Source of the DNA: an uncultured Bacilli bacterium
GTDB taxonomy: Bacteria; Bacillota_I; Bacilli_A; RF39; UBA660
Assembly: GCA_944363805.1 (NCBI GenBank)
Contig: CALVVH010000004.1
Span: forward strand, 1-42,204
Length of the DNA: 42,204 nucleotides
Direction of reading: 5' to 3'
Shown: piece after piece, positions 17,392 through 25,708 of the stretch
Layout: each line of letters opens with the position of its first letter
Numbering within the stretch: the first letter of the stretch is position 1
Translations under genes and position numbers: made by a program
Notes under the pieces: generated by a model
What the model was told of the DNA's origin: nothing
Databases searched by the model: none
Seen by the model: the letters and a program-made list of their open reading frames with translations, nothing else

Positions 17392-18519
17392 GTTTATTTT
17401 ATTTTCAATATTTACTCTTTGGACAATGAATAACATAGCAATAACATTTACACTAAAGCTTCCACCATAACTTAGGAATGGAAGTGGTACTCCAGTTAAG
17501 GGGATGAGTGCTAAGATACCAAGCAAATTAACTAAAATATGAAGAGTCAACATCCAAAAGGTACCATATGCTAGGACTGAACAACGTAGATTTTCAGATT
17601 CTTTAGCAATTTTTAATATTCTAAATAACATATAAGCATAACAAAGAATTAAAAATATGCCAAATAATAGCCCTAATTCTTCGACGATTATTGGAAATAT
17701 AAAGTCAGTATGACTTTCCGGTAAATATAGGTATTTTTGAGTTGAATTACCTAGCCCTACTCCAAATAAACCACCATTATTGATAGCAATAAAACCATTA
17801 CATACTTGGTAGCCTGTAGTTTCCGTATATCTTGAACACGGATTTTGAAATGTAAGACGATCCATCTGCATGCTATTAAGCAAGTCACTACCGGAATATA
17901 AAACTACAACAATAGCAATGACGAGGCCAATTGCTAATATTTTAATTATTCTAATCATGTTGTTTTGGACCATTGGAACGCTGATAAATGTTAAAAAAAC
18001 AATTCCAGCGATAATGGCAGCACTACCTAAATCGGGTTGCATGGCAACTAAACCCGCGATGATAGCGCCGAAAGCTAAGGGGACCAAATAAGCATAGATA
18101 TTTTTTACTTTACGATAATGAAGTTTATTATAATAAATAGCAGAAAATATTATCAAAACGGATTTAGCAAATTCACTGGGTTGTAACCTAAAAAAACCTA
18201 AATCATACCAACTGACAGCATTATTTGTCATGCGGCCATTAATAAATAAGAAGGACAGAGCCAGAATTATGGCAATGAGAGCTGGCCACGCTAGAAAGCC
18301 ATAGGTTCTAGTTGGTAATTTTATAATCAAAAGGAAGCCAAATATGAGGGCTACTCCGACGAATAATGCTTGTCTTATAAAAAAATGGTATGGTTCATAG
18401 CCGTATCTTACTACACTAGATACACTTGAGGCACTATAAATCATAACTAAACCGACCACAATAAAAAAAATGGTCAATATTAATAGCGGTATATCCATTT
18501 TTGACAATAACTTACGCAT
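17362..18519 (-). CDS. ftsW: SEDS peptidoglycan glycosyltransferase (FtsW/RodA/SpoVE family)
   Basis: 385 residues with about ten membrane helices, starting with MDIPLLILTIFFIVVGLVMIYSAS. Members polymerise lipid II into glycan strands together with a class B PBP. Family motifs seen are LQPSEFAK, MQPDLGSA, the extracellular loop GLGNSTQKYLYLPESHTDFIF and the C-terminal PLTGVPLPFLSYGGS. ATG at 18519 has a GGAGAT site. No divisome or elongasome neighbour is present to separate FtsW from RodA; the loop with PESHTDFIFPIIVEELG is more FtsW-like. Its presence shows the organism makes a cell wall, which rules out a wall-less mollicute. Confidence 0.85.
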   Translation of the reverse strand: MRKLLSKMDIPLLILTIFFIVVGLVMIYSASSVSSVVRYGYEPYHFFIRQALFVGVALIFGFLLIIKLPTRTYGFLAWPALIAIILALSFLFINGRMTNNAVSWYDLGFFRLQPSEFAKSVLIIFSAIYYNKLHYRKVKNIYAYLVPLAFGAIIAGLVAMQPDLGSAAIIAGIVFLTFISVPMVQNNMIRIIKILAIGLVIAIVVVLYSGSDLLNSMQMDRLTFQNPCSRYTETTGYQVCNGFIAINNGGLFGVGLGNSTQKYLYLPESHTDFIFPIIVEELGLLFGIFLILCYAYMLFRILKIAKESENLRCSVLAYGTFWMLTLHILVNLLGILALIPLTGVPLPFLSYGGSFSVNVIAMLFIVQRVNIENKINKTKREIKAL

Positions 18520-18648
18520 ACTTTAATCTCCTAACCTAATTTTAACACAATATCAAGGAAATTTTATACTTTTTTTAATTTTTTAGGTAATTTTAATGTC
18601 AAAAAATGACAGACAATAATAAATTATAATAGATAAGGAGGTATACAT

Positions 18649-18834
18649 ATGTATTATTATGGAAACAATGGATACTATGGCGGGGGTTATGGCGGATACC
18701 AAAATCCATGCTGTGGTGGATATGCTGGTTACACTAGTGGCTATGGTATCGGTGCTGCTATTTGGATTGTATTATTTATCCTATTAGTTATTATTTTAGG
18801 AGCAGGCTGGTCTTGGAATAACAACAATAATTAA
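18649..18834 (+). CDS. Tiny Gly/Tyr-rich membrane protein (YjcZ-like)
   Basis: 61 residues: a Tyr/Gly/Asn-rich head (about 1-33, with one CC pair), a single membrane helix IWIVLFILLVIILGAGW, and a short Asn tail. This matches the layout of the YjcZ/TIGR01732 tiny membrane proteins of Firmicutes, some of which are spore-associated; that link should not be assumed here. It has a perfect AAGGAGG site 8 nt before ATG, a TATAAT box at 18625-18630 and its own terminator, so it is a strongly expressed single gene. Confidence 0.8.
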   Translation: MYYYGNNGYYGGGYGGYQNPCCGGYAGYTSGYGIGAAIWIVLFILLVIILGAGWSWNNNNN

Positions 18835-18841
18835 TAAATTG

Positions 18842-18861
18842 GGAGCTAAAGCTCCTTTTTT
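18842..18861 (+). terminator. Terminator of the tiny membrane protein gene
   Basis: GGAGC-TAAA-GCTCC followed by TTTTTT, directly after the stop codon. Confidence 0.88.
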
Positions 18862-18948
18862 GGTGCCTTATTTAATATTCTTTTTCTAATAATATTCCCC
18901 TACACGCAATATATTAATATAAACATATTTAATAAGATATGATTAATT

Positions 18949-18977
18949 TTGCTTTTTTCCAACTTTTTTGGTACAAT
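18949..18977 (+). promoter_or_regulatory. def promoter
   Basis: TTGCTT (18949-18954), 17-nt spacer, TGG-TACAAT (18972-18977, extended -10). Its position inside the upstream part of the open frame argues that the gene starts downstream at 18994. Confidence 0.75.
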
Positions 18978-18993
18978 ATCACCGGTGATGCAA

Positions 18994-19545
18994 ATGAAAC
19001 TACCAAATATTAAAATTTTCGATGAAAAACATAAAATATTACATCAAAAAAGCAGTGAAGTAAAATTTCCAGTGAGTAAGGAAGACCGAAAACTAGCAGA
19101 AGATACAATTAAATACTTGGAAATGAGTCAAGATGAAAAGATTGCTGAAAAATACAATCTACGAGCTGGCATGGGTATGGCCTTTGTTCAACTAGGAAAA
19201 CTTAAAAGAATATTTGTAATTGCTAATGAACTAGAAGATCACACATTTGAAGAATATGTTATAATCAATCCGAAAATTATCAGTAAAAGTGAAGAACTAA
19301 TTTATGTTGGCGAAGGTGAAGGATGTTTGAGTGTCAATAGACCTGTTGAAGGAATTGTACCGAGACATGCTCGAGTTACAGTTGAATATTACGATTATGA
19401 AGGAAACAAAAAAACTATTAGAGTTCGCGAAGACTTAGCAGTTGCTTTCCAACATGAAATTGACCACCTAGATGGCATTTTATTTACCGATAAAATAGAT
19501 CCTAAAAATCCTTATAAGAATAAAGAAAAGATGCGAGAAATTTAA
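18994..19545 (+). CDS. def: Peptide deformylase
   Basis: 183 residues. The enzyme removes the formyl group from nascent N-formyl-methionine using a metal held by Cys and two His. All three motifs are there: GMGMAFVQ (motif 1, normally GxGxAAxQ; the second Ala is Phe here), EGCLSV (metal Cys) and QHEIDHLDG (HExxH). I place the start at ATG 18994, after GGTGAT, because the open frame upstream of it contains the promoter; ATG at 18988 is the alternative. Monocistronic, with a very strong terminator. The C-terminus ends in a basic PYKNKEKMREI tail. Confidence 0.95.
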   Translation: MKLPNIKIFDEKHKILHQKSSEVKFPVSKEDRKLAEDTIKYLEMSQDEKIAEKYNLRAGMGMAFVQLGKLKRIFVIANELEDHTFEEYVIINPKIISKSEELIYVGEGEGCLSVNRPVEGIVPRHARVTVEYYDYEGNKKTIRVREDLAVAFQHEIDHLDGILFTDKIDPKNPYKNKEKMREI

Positions 19546-19585
19546 AGAAAAAGATGTTTTAAAGCATCTTTTTCTTTGTTTTTTT
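19544..19585 (+). terminator. Terminator of def
   Basis: Perfect 13-bp stem AAAGAAAAAGATG / CATCTTTTTCTTT (19544-19556 and 19565-19577) followed by G and seven T. The stem overlaps the stop codon. Confidence 0.95.
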
Positions 19586-19678
19586 CACGCCTATTTATAC
19601 AGTAAACGTTATGTGTTCACCATATTGCTACTTAATAAAATAAACAATACTATTATTACAACAATATAAATTTTTTTC

Positions 19679-22609
19679 TCACCCTTCTAATTTAGCACTA
19701 ACTATTTTACTTACTCCCGATTCTTGCATGGTTATTCCATATAGAGAATCGGCATATTCCATCATTCTCTTTTTGTGAGTAATGACAATAAATTGGCTTC
19801 TTGCTTTTTCATGCTCTAAGTATTTACCAAACATATCGACATTGACTTCATCTAGGGCCGCTTCGGCTTCATCTAAAATGACAAATGGCGAAGGTTTAAC
19901 TTGTAACATAGCAAATAGCAAACATATTGCAGTAAGAGCTTTTTCGCCCCCACTTAGGGAAACTGGAGAATTAATTTTCTTACCAGGAGGAATAGCTACT
20001 ATTTCAATGCCTGTATTAAGTAAATCATCAGGGTTACTTAATTGCAACTCACCTTTCCCACCTTTAAACATCAGTTTGAAGATCTTAGCAAAAGCAACAC
20101 TAATATCCGCAAATGATTTTTTGAACTTCTCAACCATAATTTCGTCCATTTGATGAATGATATCTTTTAGTTCTTCACTAGATTTTTCTAAATCATCTTT
20201 TTGACTTTCTAGAAAATCATATCTTTTACTAAGACGTTCATATTCTTCAATCGAACCTAAATTGACACTCCCTAAACTACTAAGTTCTTTTTTCAAACTT
20301 GCTACTTTTTCACGAGCTAAATCGGCATCCATATCTAAAGAATAAGATACACTTGCATAATCGAATGTCAGATTGTATTCGTCATTTAAGGCATCTAAGA
20401 GGTTATCAAGTTTAACTTCAATTTTACCACTTTCGACTTCTTTATTCTTAAGCTCATTATTGACAACGTTGTAGTTGCTATTAGCTTCTCTCATGTCTTT
20501 TTCAAGCTTATCAATTTCATCAACAACATCATCTTTTTCTTTCTTTAGTTTCTTGATATCTTTTTCTAACAATTCTTTATCTTTACTAGCTTTGTTGATA
20601 TTTTCTAATAGTTCTACTAAATGTTCATTTAATTTATTGGTTTTTAAATCTTCAATACCTGCTAGTTCACTTGTTAGGTTTTTATATTCATCAGTATATC
20701 TACTAAGAGAAGTTTTTTTATTAAATAACTCATCATTTAACAAGATGACATATTTATTTAATACTACCTCACGTTCTTCTAATTCAGCAATTTCTTTATC
20801 CATATCTTCCAATGTTTTACTTAAATTAGTATTAATTACACTCAGTTTATTGAATTCATCTTTCAATTTACTTAATTCATTTTTTTCATTTAACATGGTA
20901 TTTTTCTTAGATGTTCCGCCAGTTATGGAACCACCTGCATGCTGAATTTCGCCATCTAAAGAGACAATTCGATATTTGTAATTGATAAGTTTACCAATAG
21001 CATTTAGGGTGTTGGCATTAGTAACAACGATAACTTGCCCTAATTGATTTTCGATAATATTGCGGTATTTTTCTTCAAAAGATATTAAATCAGATAGTAT
21101 TCCAATATATCCATGAATGTTTTTAATATTATCGATGACCTCCGGATTAACATAACGAGACTTAATAATACTCAAAGGATAAAATGTTGCTCGTCCTAGT
21201 TTTCTTTCTTTTAAAAATTCGATAGCATTAATAGCTGATGTATCATCATCGACGACGATATAATTACTAGCATTACCAAGGGCAACATCACAGGCGACGA
21301 CATATTCATCAGGAATATTTATCAATTTTCCAATCGTATTATGGATCCCGTAAAGACGAGGATTATTCAAAATATTACGTACTGATACTGGAGTGTTTTC
21401 AGCATTTAAAATATTGTTTTCCAAAATGTCGATTTTATTTTGTAACAAAAAGGTCTTTTTGTTACTATCCATTAGAGCATTATTAGTATTACTCCGTTTT
21501 ACTTTTAAGACAAGCAATTTATCTTTGACTTCTTCTCCTTTACGGCGTTCTTCAGCAATGCTTGTTTCAATATCTCCCACATCTTTTGTGGCAACATCAA
21601 TGTTTTTCTTGAGTTGTAATTCTTGTTCTTTTAATTTCAATAGATTATCATCGATTTGTTTATTATTCACCTCATATTTTTGACGTTCTAAAGTAATCAA
21701 TTTTTCACTATTTAAATCATTTAAAGTATTATTGATTTTTATTAATTCTTCTCTTTTTTGATTTATTTCATCTTCTAATTCCAAATTCTTTAATTTTATT
21801 TTTTCTAAGTCAGCATCGATTTCAACATTTTTTAAAGTAAGAAGATTTTCTTTTAAACCTTCAATTTCTGTTTTTAAAACACTGTATTTGCTATTATACT
21901 TTTCAATGTCTTTGACTATCAAAGCAATATCAATATTTTCTAGTTCAGCTTTAATGTCTTTGTATTTTTTAGCAATAATACTTTGTTCTTTTAAAGGCAT
22001 GACTGTTTTGGATAACTCATCAATAATAAGTTTGATTCTTGTCATGTTTTCTTCGGTTTTTTCGAGTTTTTTTAAAGATTCTTCTTTACGTTGCTTATAT
22101 TTTAAAACACCAGCAGCACTTTCAAAAATAACTCGACGATCACTAGACTTACTGTTGACTATATCGGTAACATTTCCTTGCGAAATGATATTAAAAGCAC
22201 TAGAGCCAGCACCAGAATCGATAAAAAGATTGGTAATATCTTTAAGCCTTACCCGCGAATTATTAATGTAATATTCATTTTCGCCGCTCGAATAGACGAT
22301 TCTTTTTATCTCCACTTCATTAAAATCACTATGTAAATATTTATCCGCATTATCAAAGGTTAAGGCAACCATCGCTCTTTTTTGAGGTTCTCGTGACTCA
22401 CTACCACTGAAAATGACATCCGTCATCGAATTAGAACCCCGAAGAGACTTAACTGATTGTTCACCTAAAACCCAACGAACAGCATCGACAATATTACTTT
22501 TACCGCTGCCGTTTGGGCCTACAATACCGGTGATACCGGGGTTAATTTCTAAATCTAGTTTATCAGCAAACGACTTAAACCCTTGAGCTCGAATACTTTT
22601 TAAATACAT
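19679..22609 (-). CDS. smc: Chromosome condensation ATPase SMC (short form)
   Basis: 976 residues. SMC dimers with ScpAB load at ParB/parS and extrude DNA loops for chromosome segregation. N-terminal head with MYLKSIRAQGFKSFADK and Walker A GPNGSGKSN (about 32-40), coiled coil (about 170-395), hinge (about 405-565, ending in GGSITGGTSKK), returning coil, then ABC signature LSGGEKALTAI (about 883) and Walker B FVILDEAEAALDE (about 908). The Bacillus protein is about 1186 residues, so each coiled arm is about 100 residues shorter here, as in mycoplasmas. I chose ATG at 22609 with AGGTGAT upstream, 4 bp after rnc, over the frame extending to 22639. Confidence 0.95.
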   Translation of the reverse strand: MYLKSIRAQGFKSFADKLDLEINPGITGIVGPNGSGKSNIVDAVRWVLGEQSVKSLRGSNSMTDVIFSGSESREPQKRAMVALTFDNADKYLHSDFNEVEIKRIVYSSGENEYYINNSRVRLKDITNLFIDSGAGSSAFNIISQGNVTDIVNSKSSDRRVIFESAAGVLKYKQRKEESLKKLEKTEENMTRIKLIIDELSKTVMPLKEQSIIAKKYKDIKAELENIDIALIVKDIEKYNSKYSVLKTEIEGLKENLLTLKNVEIDADLEKIKLKNLELEDEINQKREELIKINNTLNDLNSEKLITLERQKYEVNNKQIDDNLLKLKEQELQLKKNIDVATKDVGDIETSIAEERRKGEEVKDKLLVLKVKRSNTNNALMDSNKKTFLLQNKIDILENNILNAENTPVSVRNILNNPRLYGIHNTIGKLINIPDEYVVACDVALGNASNYIVVDDDTSAINAIEFLKERKLGRATFYPLSIIKSRYVNPEVIDNIKNIHGYIGILSDLISFEEKYRNIIENQLGQVIVVTNANTLNAIGKLINYKYRIVSLDGEIQHAGGSITGGTSKKNTMLNEKNELSKLKDEFNKLSVINTNLSKTLEDMDKEIAELEEREVVLNKYVILLNDELFNKKTSLSRYTDEYKNLTSELAGIEDLKTNKLNEHLVELLENINKASKDKELLEKDIKKLKKEKDDVVDEIDKLEKDMREANSNYNVVNNELKNKEVESGKIEVKLDNLLDALNDEYNLTFDYASVSYSLDMDADLAREKVASLKKELSSLGSVNLGSIEEYERLSKRYDFLESQKDDLEKSSEELKDIIHQMDEIMVEKFKKSFADISVAFAKIFKLMFKGGKGELQLSNPDDLLNTGIEIVAIPPGKKINSPVSLSGGEKALTAICLLFAMLQVKPSPFVILDEAEAALDEVNVDMFGKYLEHEKARSQFIVITHKKRMMEYADSLYGITMQESGVSKIVSAKLEG

Positions 22610-22613
22610 AATA

Positions 22614-23264
22614 TCACCTGCAACTTTTATTGTAAGCATCTAAGGCTGCCATCTGTTCAGCTTCCTTCTTGCTACTACCCTTTCCTCTTCCATAAATTAT
22701 GTCATCAATTTTTACTACTACTTCAAAGACTTTCTTGTGTGCTTCGCCATATTCATTAACAACTTCATATTCTAGTGATTTTTTACCTGTTTGAACTAAT
22801 TCTTGTAGTTTGGTTTTATAGTCGGCATTAAAGTCGATATGTTTTTTAATATAAGGAATGATTATAGAATCGATATATTCTTTTACTACCTCAAAACCTT
22901 GATCTAAGTAGATGGCTCCCACAACTGCTTCAAAAACATCGGCTATAATTGTATCATTTAAATTGTGCATTTGTCCATGGCCCAGTTTGATTTCTTTATC
23001 GATACCAATTTCTTTAGCATAAGTAGCTAAGGCCTTTTCACAAACATAACTTGCTCTAAGCTTAGTCATTTGTCCTTCTTTATAGTCGGTATGCAAATAA
23101 AAATACTCACTGGTAACAACTTCTAAAACAGCATCTCCTAAAAACTCTAGCCGTTCATAATTCTCACAGCCTTTATGTTCATTGGCATAACTACTATGGG
23201 TAAGAGCAATATTAAGCAAATTTTCATTTTTAAGTTTTATATTAAATTTCTCTAAAAAATTCAT
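22614..23264 (-). CDS. rnc: Ribonuclease III
   Basis: 216 residues. The enzyme cleaves double-stranded RNA and processes rRNA precursors. The nuclease domain has THSSYANEH and the signature YERLEFLGDAVLEVV, with acidic residues also in DTIIADVFEAVVGAIYLDQG. A C-terminal dsRNA-binding domain follows (about 150-216, KTKLQELVQTGKKSLEYEVV ... GRGKGSSKKEAEQMAALDA). Length is normal. rnc-smc is a conserved Firmicutes pair; ftsY, often third, is not here. The ribosome site before ATG is weak (GGATTTGG). Confidence 0.97.
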   Translation of the reverse strand: MNFLEKFNIKLKNENLLNIALTHSSYANEHKGCENYERLEFLGDAVLEVVTSEYFYLHTDYKEGQMTKLRASYVCEKALATYAKEIGIDKEIKLGHGQMHNLNDTIIADVFEAVVGAIYLDQGFEVVKEYIDSIIIPYIKKHIDFNADYKTKLQELVQTGKKSLEYEVVNEYGEAHKKVFEVVVKIDDIIYGRGKGSSKKEAEQMAALDAYNKSCR

Positions 23265-23287
23265 TTTACCAAATCCAATCCTAATTA

Positions 23288-23316
23288 ATTATAGCAAATT
23301 TTTTGGCTTTTGAAAA
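23288..23316 (-). promoter_or_regulatory. rnc-smc promoter
   Basis: TTTTCA (23311-23316), 17-nt spacer, TGC-TATAAT (23288-23293), an extended -10. It is back to back with the yidD promoter. Confidence 0.75.
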
Positions 23317-23319
23317 CAA

Positions 23320-23348
23320 TTTACAAAATACTAATTTTATAGTAAAAT
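23320..23348 (+). promoter_or_regulatory. yidD promoter
   Basis: TTTACA (23320-23325), 17-nt spacer, TAAAAT (23343-23348), 19 bp before the TTG start codon. Confidence 0.8.
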
Positions 23349-23366
23349 TTAAGGGGTGATGGTTCT

Positions 23367-23594
23367 TTGAAAAAAATATGTATTTATTTAATAAGAGCTT
23401 ATCAAGTTACACCACTGCATGCCCATAGTATGTGTCGTTTTACACCGACGTGTAGCGAATATACCATCGAAGCTATCGAAACATATGGTGTAATCAAAGG
23501 AATAAAAATGGGGATTAAAAGAATCCTAAGATGTCGCCCTCGTGGGGGATATGGATACGATCCTGTATCAAGAAAGGAAAATAATATTAAATGA
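23367..23594 (+). CDS. yidD: Membrane protein insertion efficiency factor YidD
   Basis: 75 residues of the Haemolytic/YidD family, a small membrane-associated protein that helps YidC/Oxa1-mediated insertion. The conserved core is intact: [21 protein letters not shown] with the cysteines, [23 protein letters not shown]. The start codon is TTG at 23367, 6 nt after an AAGGGGTGAT site; no ATG is available earlier. Its end overlaps the next gene by ATGA, giving translational coupling. Confidence 0.95.
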   Translation: MKKICIYLIRAYQVTPLHAHSMCRFTPTCSEYTIEAIETYGVIKGIKMGIKRILRCRPRGGYGYDPVSRKENNIK

Positions 23595-24454
23595 ATTTAA
23601 TCAAAAAGTTTTTTTTATTGGGACTTAGTTGTTTTTTACTAACCGGCTGTAGTCTTACGAAGGATAATTTAGAGGATGCTACTATCAACACAACAGTTTA
23701 TCCTATCGAATACTTGACAGAATTTTTATATAGTGATTATGCTACAATCGAAAGTATTTATCCTAATGGGGCTGATGTTGCCTCATATGAATTGACTGAA
23801 AAGCAGTTAAAGGAATATGCTGACAGTGATTTGTTCATTTACAATGGTTTAGGTAATGAAAAAAATATTGCTAAAGATTTAATCAATTTGAATGACAATT
23901 TATTAATTATCGATGTATCTAATGGACTTAATTACACATATGGTATTGAAGAGTTATGGATGAGTCCAAATAACTACTTAATGTTAGCTAAAAATATTAA
24001 AGATTATTTGATTGAATATTTAGAAAGTACAACAATTATCGAATATGTACAGAATAAATATGATGAACTAGCAGAAATATTGTCTCTAAAAGATGCTGAC
24101 TTACGAGCAATTGGAAAAGAAGCTCAAGAAAAAGGAAGCAATACATTGGTAGTAAGTAATGATGTATTTAAATACTTAGAAAATTACGGCTTTGAAATAA
24201 TTTCCTTGGATGAAGCAACATTAACTGAAAGTACTTTAAACTCGGTTAAGGAAGATTTCGATGATGGAACTTATGATACAATTATTGTATTAAATGATAA
24301 TTATACAGAAAATATTAATAGTATAATCGAAGAACACGAAGCTAATACTATTAATGTCAGTTCAATGGCTAGTTTCCAAGAAGGTAGTAATGATTATCTT
24401 ACAATAATGCAACAATTTATCGATGATATTAGAAACTTAAGTTTAACTGATTGA
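23591..24454 (+). CDS. ZnuA/AdcA-like lipoprotein lacking metal-binding histidines
   Basis: 287 residues. A lipoprotein signal peptide with lipobox LLTGC (Cys about residue 20) shows membrane anchoring after processing by Lgt and Lsp. The rest follows the cluster A-I metal-binding fold ([17 protein letters not shown], then [14 protein letters not shown], then [20 protein letters not shown]). The three positions that are His in zinc/manganese binders are changed: GADPHxYE reads GADVASYE, the HxW region reads ELWMSPNN, and SHDAF reads SNDVF. No permease or ATPase gene is adjacent. It therefore probably does not carry Zn or Mn in the usual way. The start overlaps yidD by 4 bp. Confidence 0.8.
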   Translation: MNLIKKFFLLGLSCFLLTGCSLTKDNLEDATINTTVYPIEYLTEFLYSDYATIESIYPNGADVASYELTEKQLKEYADSDLFIYNGLGNEKNIAKDLINLNDNLLIIDVSNGLNYTYGIEELWMSPNNYLMLAKNIKDYLIEYLESTTIIEYVQNKYDELAEILSLKDADLRAIGKEAQEKGSNTLVVSNDVFKYLENYGFEIISLDEATLTESTLNSVKEDFDDGTYDTIIVLNDNYTENINSIIEEHEANTINVSSMASFQEGSNDYLTIMQQFIDDIRNLSLTD

Positions 24455-24479
24455 CAAGGGTCTACTTTTATATTAAAAT
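24451..24479 (+). promoter_or_regulatory. tRNA-Ser promoter
   Basis: Perfect TTGACA (24451-24456), 17-nt spacer, TAAAAT (24474-24479), 17 bp before the tRNA. The -35 box contains the stop codon of the upstream gene. Confidence 0.9.
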
Positions 24480-24495
24480 ATAGAAGTAGCGTTTT

Positions 24496-24586
24496 GGAGT
24501 AGTACTCAAGAGGCTGAAGAGGCGCCCCTGCTAAGGGTGTAGGTCGGGAAACTGGCGCGAGAGTTCAAATCTCTCCTACTCCGCCA
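24496..24586 (+). tRNA. tRNA-Ser (anticodon GCU)
   Basis: 91 nt including an encoded CCA. Acceptor stem GGAGTAG/CTACTCC with discriminator G; anticodon stem-loop CCCCTGCTAAGGGT gives GCT, reading AGC and AGU. A long variable arm (GTAGGTCGGGAAACTGGCGC region) marks a class II tRNA, and the T-arm GAGAG-TTCAAAT-CTCTC is intact. It has its own promoter and terminator. Confidence 0.96.
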
Positions 24587-24598
24587 TAAGAAAAATAA

Positions 24599-24630
24599 AA
24601 GACTAGAACAATTTGCTCTAGTCTTTTTTT
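24599..24630 (+). terminator. Terminator of tRNA-Ser
   Basis: AAGACTAGA (24599-24607) pairs with TCTAGTCTT (24617-24625) around a 9-nt loop, followed by seven T. It overlaps the last codons of the convergent phosphodiesterase gene and could act in both directions. Confidence 0.92.
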
Positions 24631-25331
24631 GGCATATTTTCGATAATTAATATATCACTTAGGGCTTGCCCTTTTTTTAATTTTTCATAAGTATTTATTG
24701 TATATAAATGCAAAGGAATATTTTGATGATTTAGTTTTTTTATAATGTTATCATTTATAATATCAATATTATAAGCAACAAAATCAGGCTTATAAAACTT
24801 TAAATATTTTAACTCTAATAAGATTTTTTTAATAAATTTTGGTAATCTACTTTTATCTAAATTACCCACCAGAACACCGCAAGCTATATTAGGGCATATT
24901 TTTTTATAGAGATACGGAATTAAAGGATTAAATGATTTGATAGAATAAGCACCACTATAGTTTTGTAAAACTTCTCTGACTGCTTTGGTAGTTTTCTTCC
25001 AAGAGCTATAATGCTTAATTTCAATATCCAAGAATACTTTGCCTGCAACTAATTTTAGGACATCTTCAAGTAGTGGTATCTTTTCGCTTGTATTTTGCAA
25101 ATTGATTTTTTCTAATTCTTCATATTTACATTTGGCAATGTCTTTGGCAACTTTGGCCATGCGTTTTAAATTGCGATCATGAAAAACTACTACCTTATTG
25201 TCAGCGGAAAGTTGCACATCTAATTCGATTGGCATATCTTCAGCCATAGCTAAAGCAAAAGCTGGCAAGCTGTTTTCAGGTATTGTATGACTATACAAGC
25301 CACGATGAGCAATATAAATATTTTTTCCCAT
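24618..25331 (-). CDS. Glycerophosphodiester phosphodiesterase family protein
   Basis: 237 residues of the GDPD/UgpQ family, which cleave glycerophosphodiesters to glycerol-3-phosphate and an alcohol on a TIM barrel. Motifs are IAHRGLYSHTIPENSLPAF (catalytic His, with Glu/Asn), PIELDVQLSADNKVVVFHDRNL (metal-binding Glu-x-Asp and second His) and KVFLDIEIKH. There is no signal peptide, so a cytoplasmic enzyme. I chose ATG at 25331 (MGKNIYIAHRG) with GGAGGGG 6 nt upstream over the frame to 25346. It is the last host gene before the prophage. Confidence 0.92.
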   Translation of the reverse strand: MGKNIYIAHRGLYSHTIPENSLPAFALAMAEDMPIELDVQLSADNKVVVFHDRNLKRMAKVAKDIAKCKYEELEKINLQNTSEKIPLLEDVLKLVAGKVFLDIEIKHYSSWKKTTKAVREVLQNYSGAYSIKSFNPLIPYLYKKICPNIACGVLVGNLDKSRLPKFIKKILLELKYLKFYKPDFVAYNIDIINDNIIKKLNHQNIPLHLYTINTYEKLKKGQALSDILIIENMPKKD

Positions 25332-25425
25332 AAGGTACCCCTCCATGATAAATCAATCATATTAAACAAATGTATGCGTATCAATTAAATTTTACTAAAT
25401 AATGCAATTTCCGATATGATGAAAA

Positions 25426-25445
25426 AAGTCCGAACACTCGGACTT
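25426..25445 (-). terminator. Hairpin terminator, probably of the tRNA whose 3' end lies at 25457
   Basis: AAGTCCGA-GTGT-TCGGACTT on the minus strand, followed by TTTTC: a perfect 8-bp stem. It comes 11 bp after a tRNA 3'-end-like sequence read on the same strand, as in an ordinary tRNA gene. Confidence 0.75.
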
Positions 25446-25456
25446 TACTTTTAAAT

Positions 25457-25472
25457 TGGTGACCCGTACGGG
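25457..25472 (-). other. Putative prophage attachment core: tRNA 3'-end fragment
   Basis: Minus-strand CCCGTACGGGTCACCA reads as the end of a tRNA gene: 3' side of the T-stem, 7-nt acceptor strand, discriminator A and CCA, followed by a terminator. No T-loop or rest of a tRNA precedes it; phage-like sequence does. This is what is left at the far end of a prophage integrated into a tRNA 3' end. Confidence 0.5.
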
Positions 25473-25573
25473 CACCAAATATCTCTTTTTAGCCCTCTTT
25501 ATAAGGAGTGTTTTTCATTTTTACGGTGAAAAATTACTCCGACATAAAAATAATAACATATTTTTAAAATTTT

Positions 25574-25706
25574 AGCAAAATGTGGTATAATATCAATCAG
25601 AGGTGTGTCTGAAGGATATTTTCAATGTTAGGATAATTGAATGAAATCTAAAATAGAAAAATATCATTATGCTCACCTCCTACCTTATTAAAGACCACAT
25701 TTTGCT
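25574..25706. repeat. 133-bp element bounded by 13-bp perfect inverted repeats
   Basis: AGCAAAATGTGGT at 25574-25586 is exactly inverted at 25694-25706. On the plus strand the left arm leads into TGG-TATAAT (25586-25591), an extended -10 with weak TTTAAA 17 nt upstream. On the minus strand the inside holds an AGGAGGTGAGC ribosome site and a short ORF. The rest of 25480-25830 contains the hairpin at 25709-25734, the terminator at 25764 and no larger gene. Confidence 0.6.
25593..25667 (-). CDS. Short ORF (24 codons) with strong ribosome site, possible small toxin or leader peptide
   Basis: ATG at 25667 stands 8 nt after GGAGG. The peptide begins MIFFYFRFHSIILTLKISF and ends HTSD; it is hydrophobic and basic. 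It lies wholly inside the 133-bp inverted-repeat element, with a plus-strand promoter firing across it in the antisense direction. I do not recognise the peptide family. Confidence 0.3.
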   Translation of the reverse strand: MIFFYFRFHSIILTLKISFRHTSD

Positions 25707-25708
25707 CC

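Noticed and set aside
18949..18993. ATG at 18949 as the peptide deformylase start
   Set aside because: The TTGCTT/TACAAT promoter lies inside this stretch, so it is upstream of transcription.
20475..22271. Ser/Leu-rich plus-strand ORFs opposite smc
   Set aside because: Antisense shadows of the coiled-coil codons; no ribosome site, composition typical of reversed Lys/Glu/Asp/Asn codons.
25456..25530. A complete tRNA gene on the minus strand upstream of the terminator at 25426
   Set aside because: Only the last 16 nt resemble a tRNA; no T-loop, anticodon arm or D-arm can be found before it.
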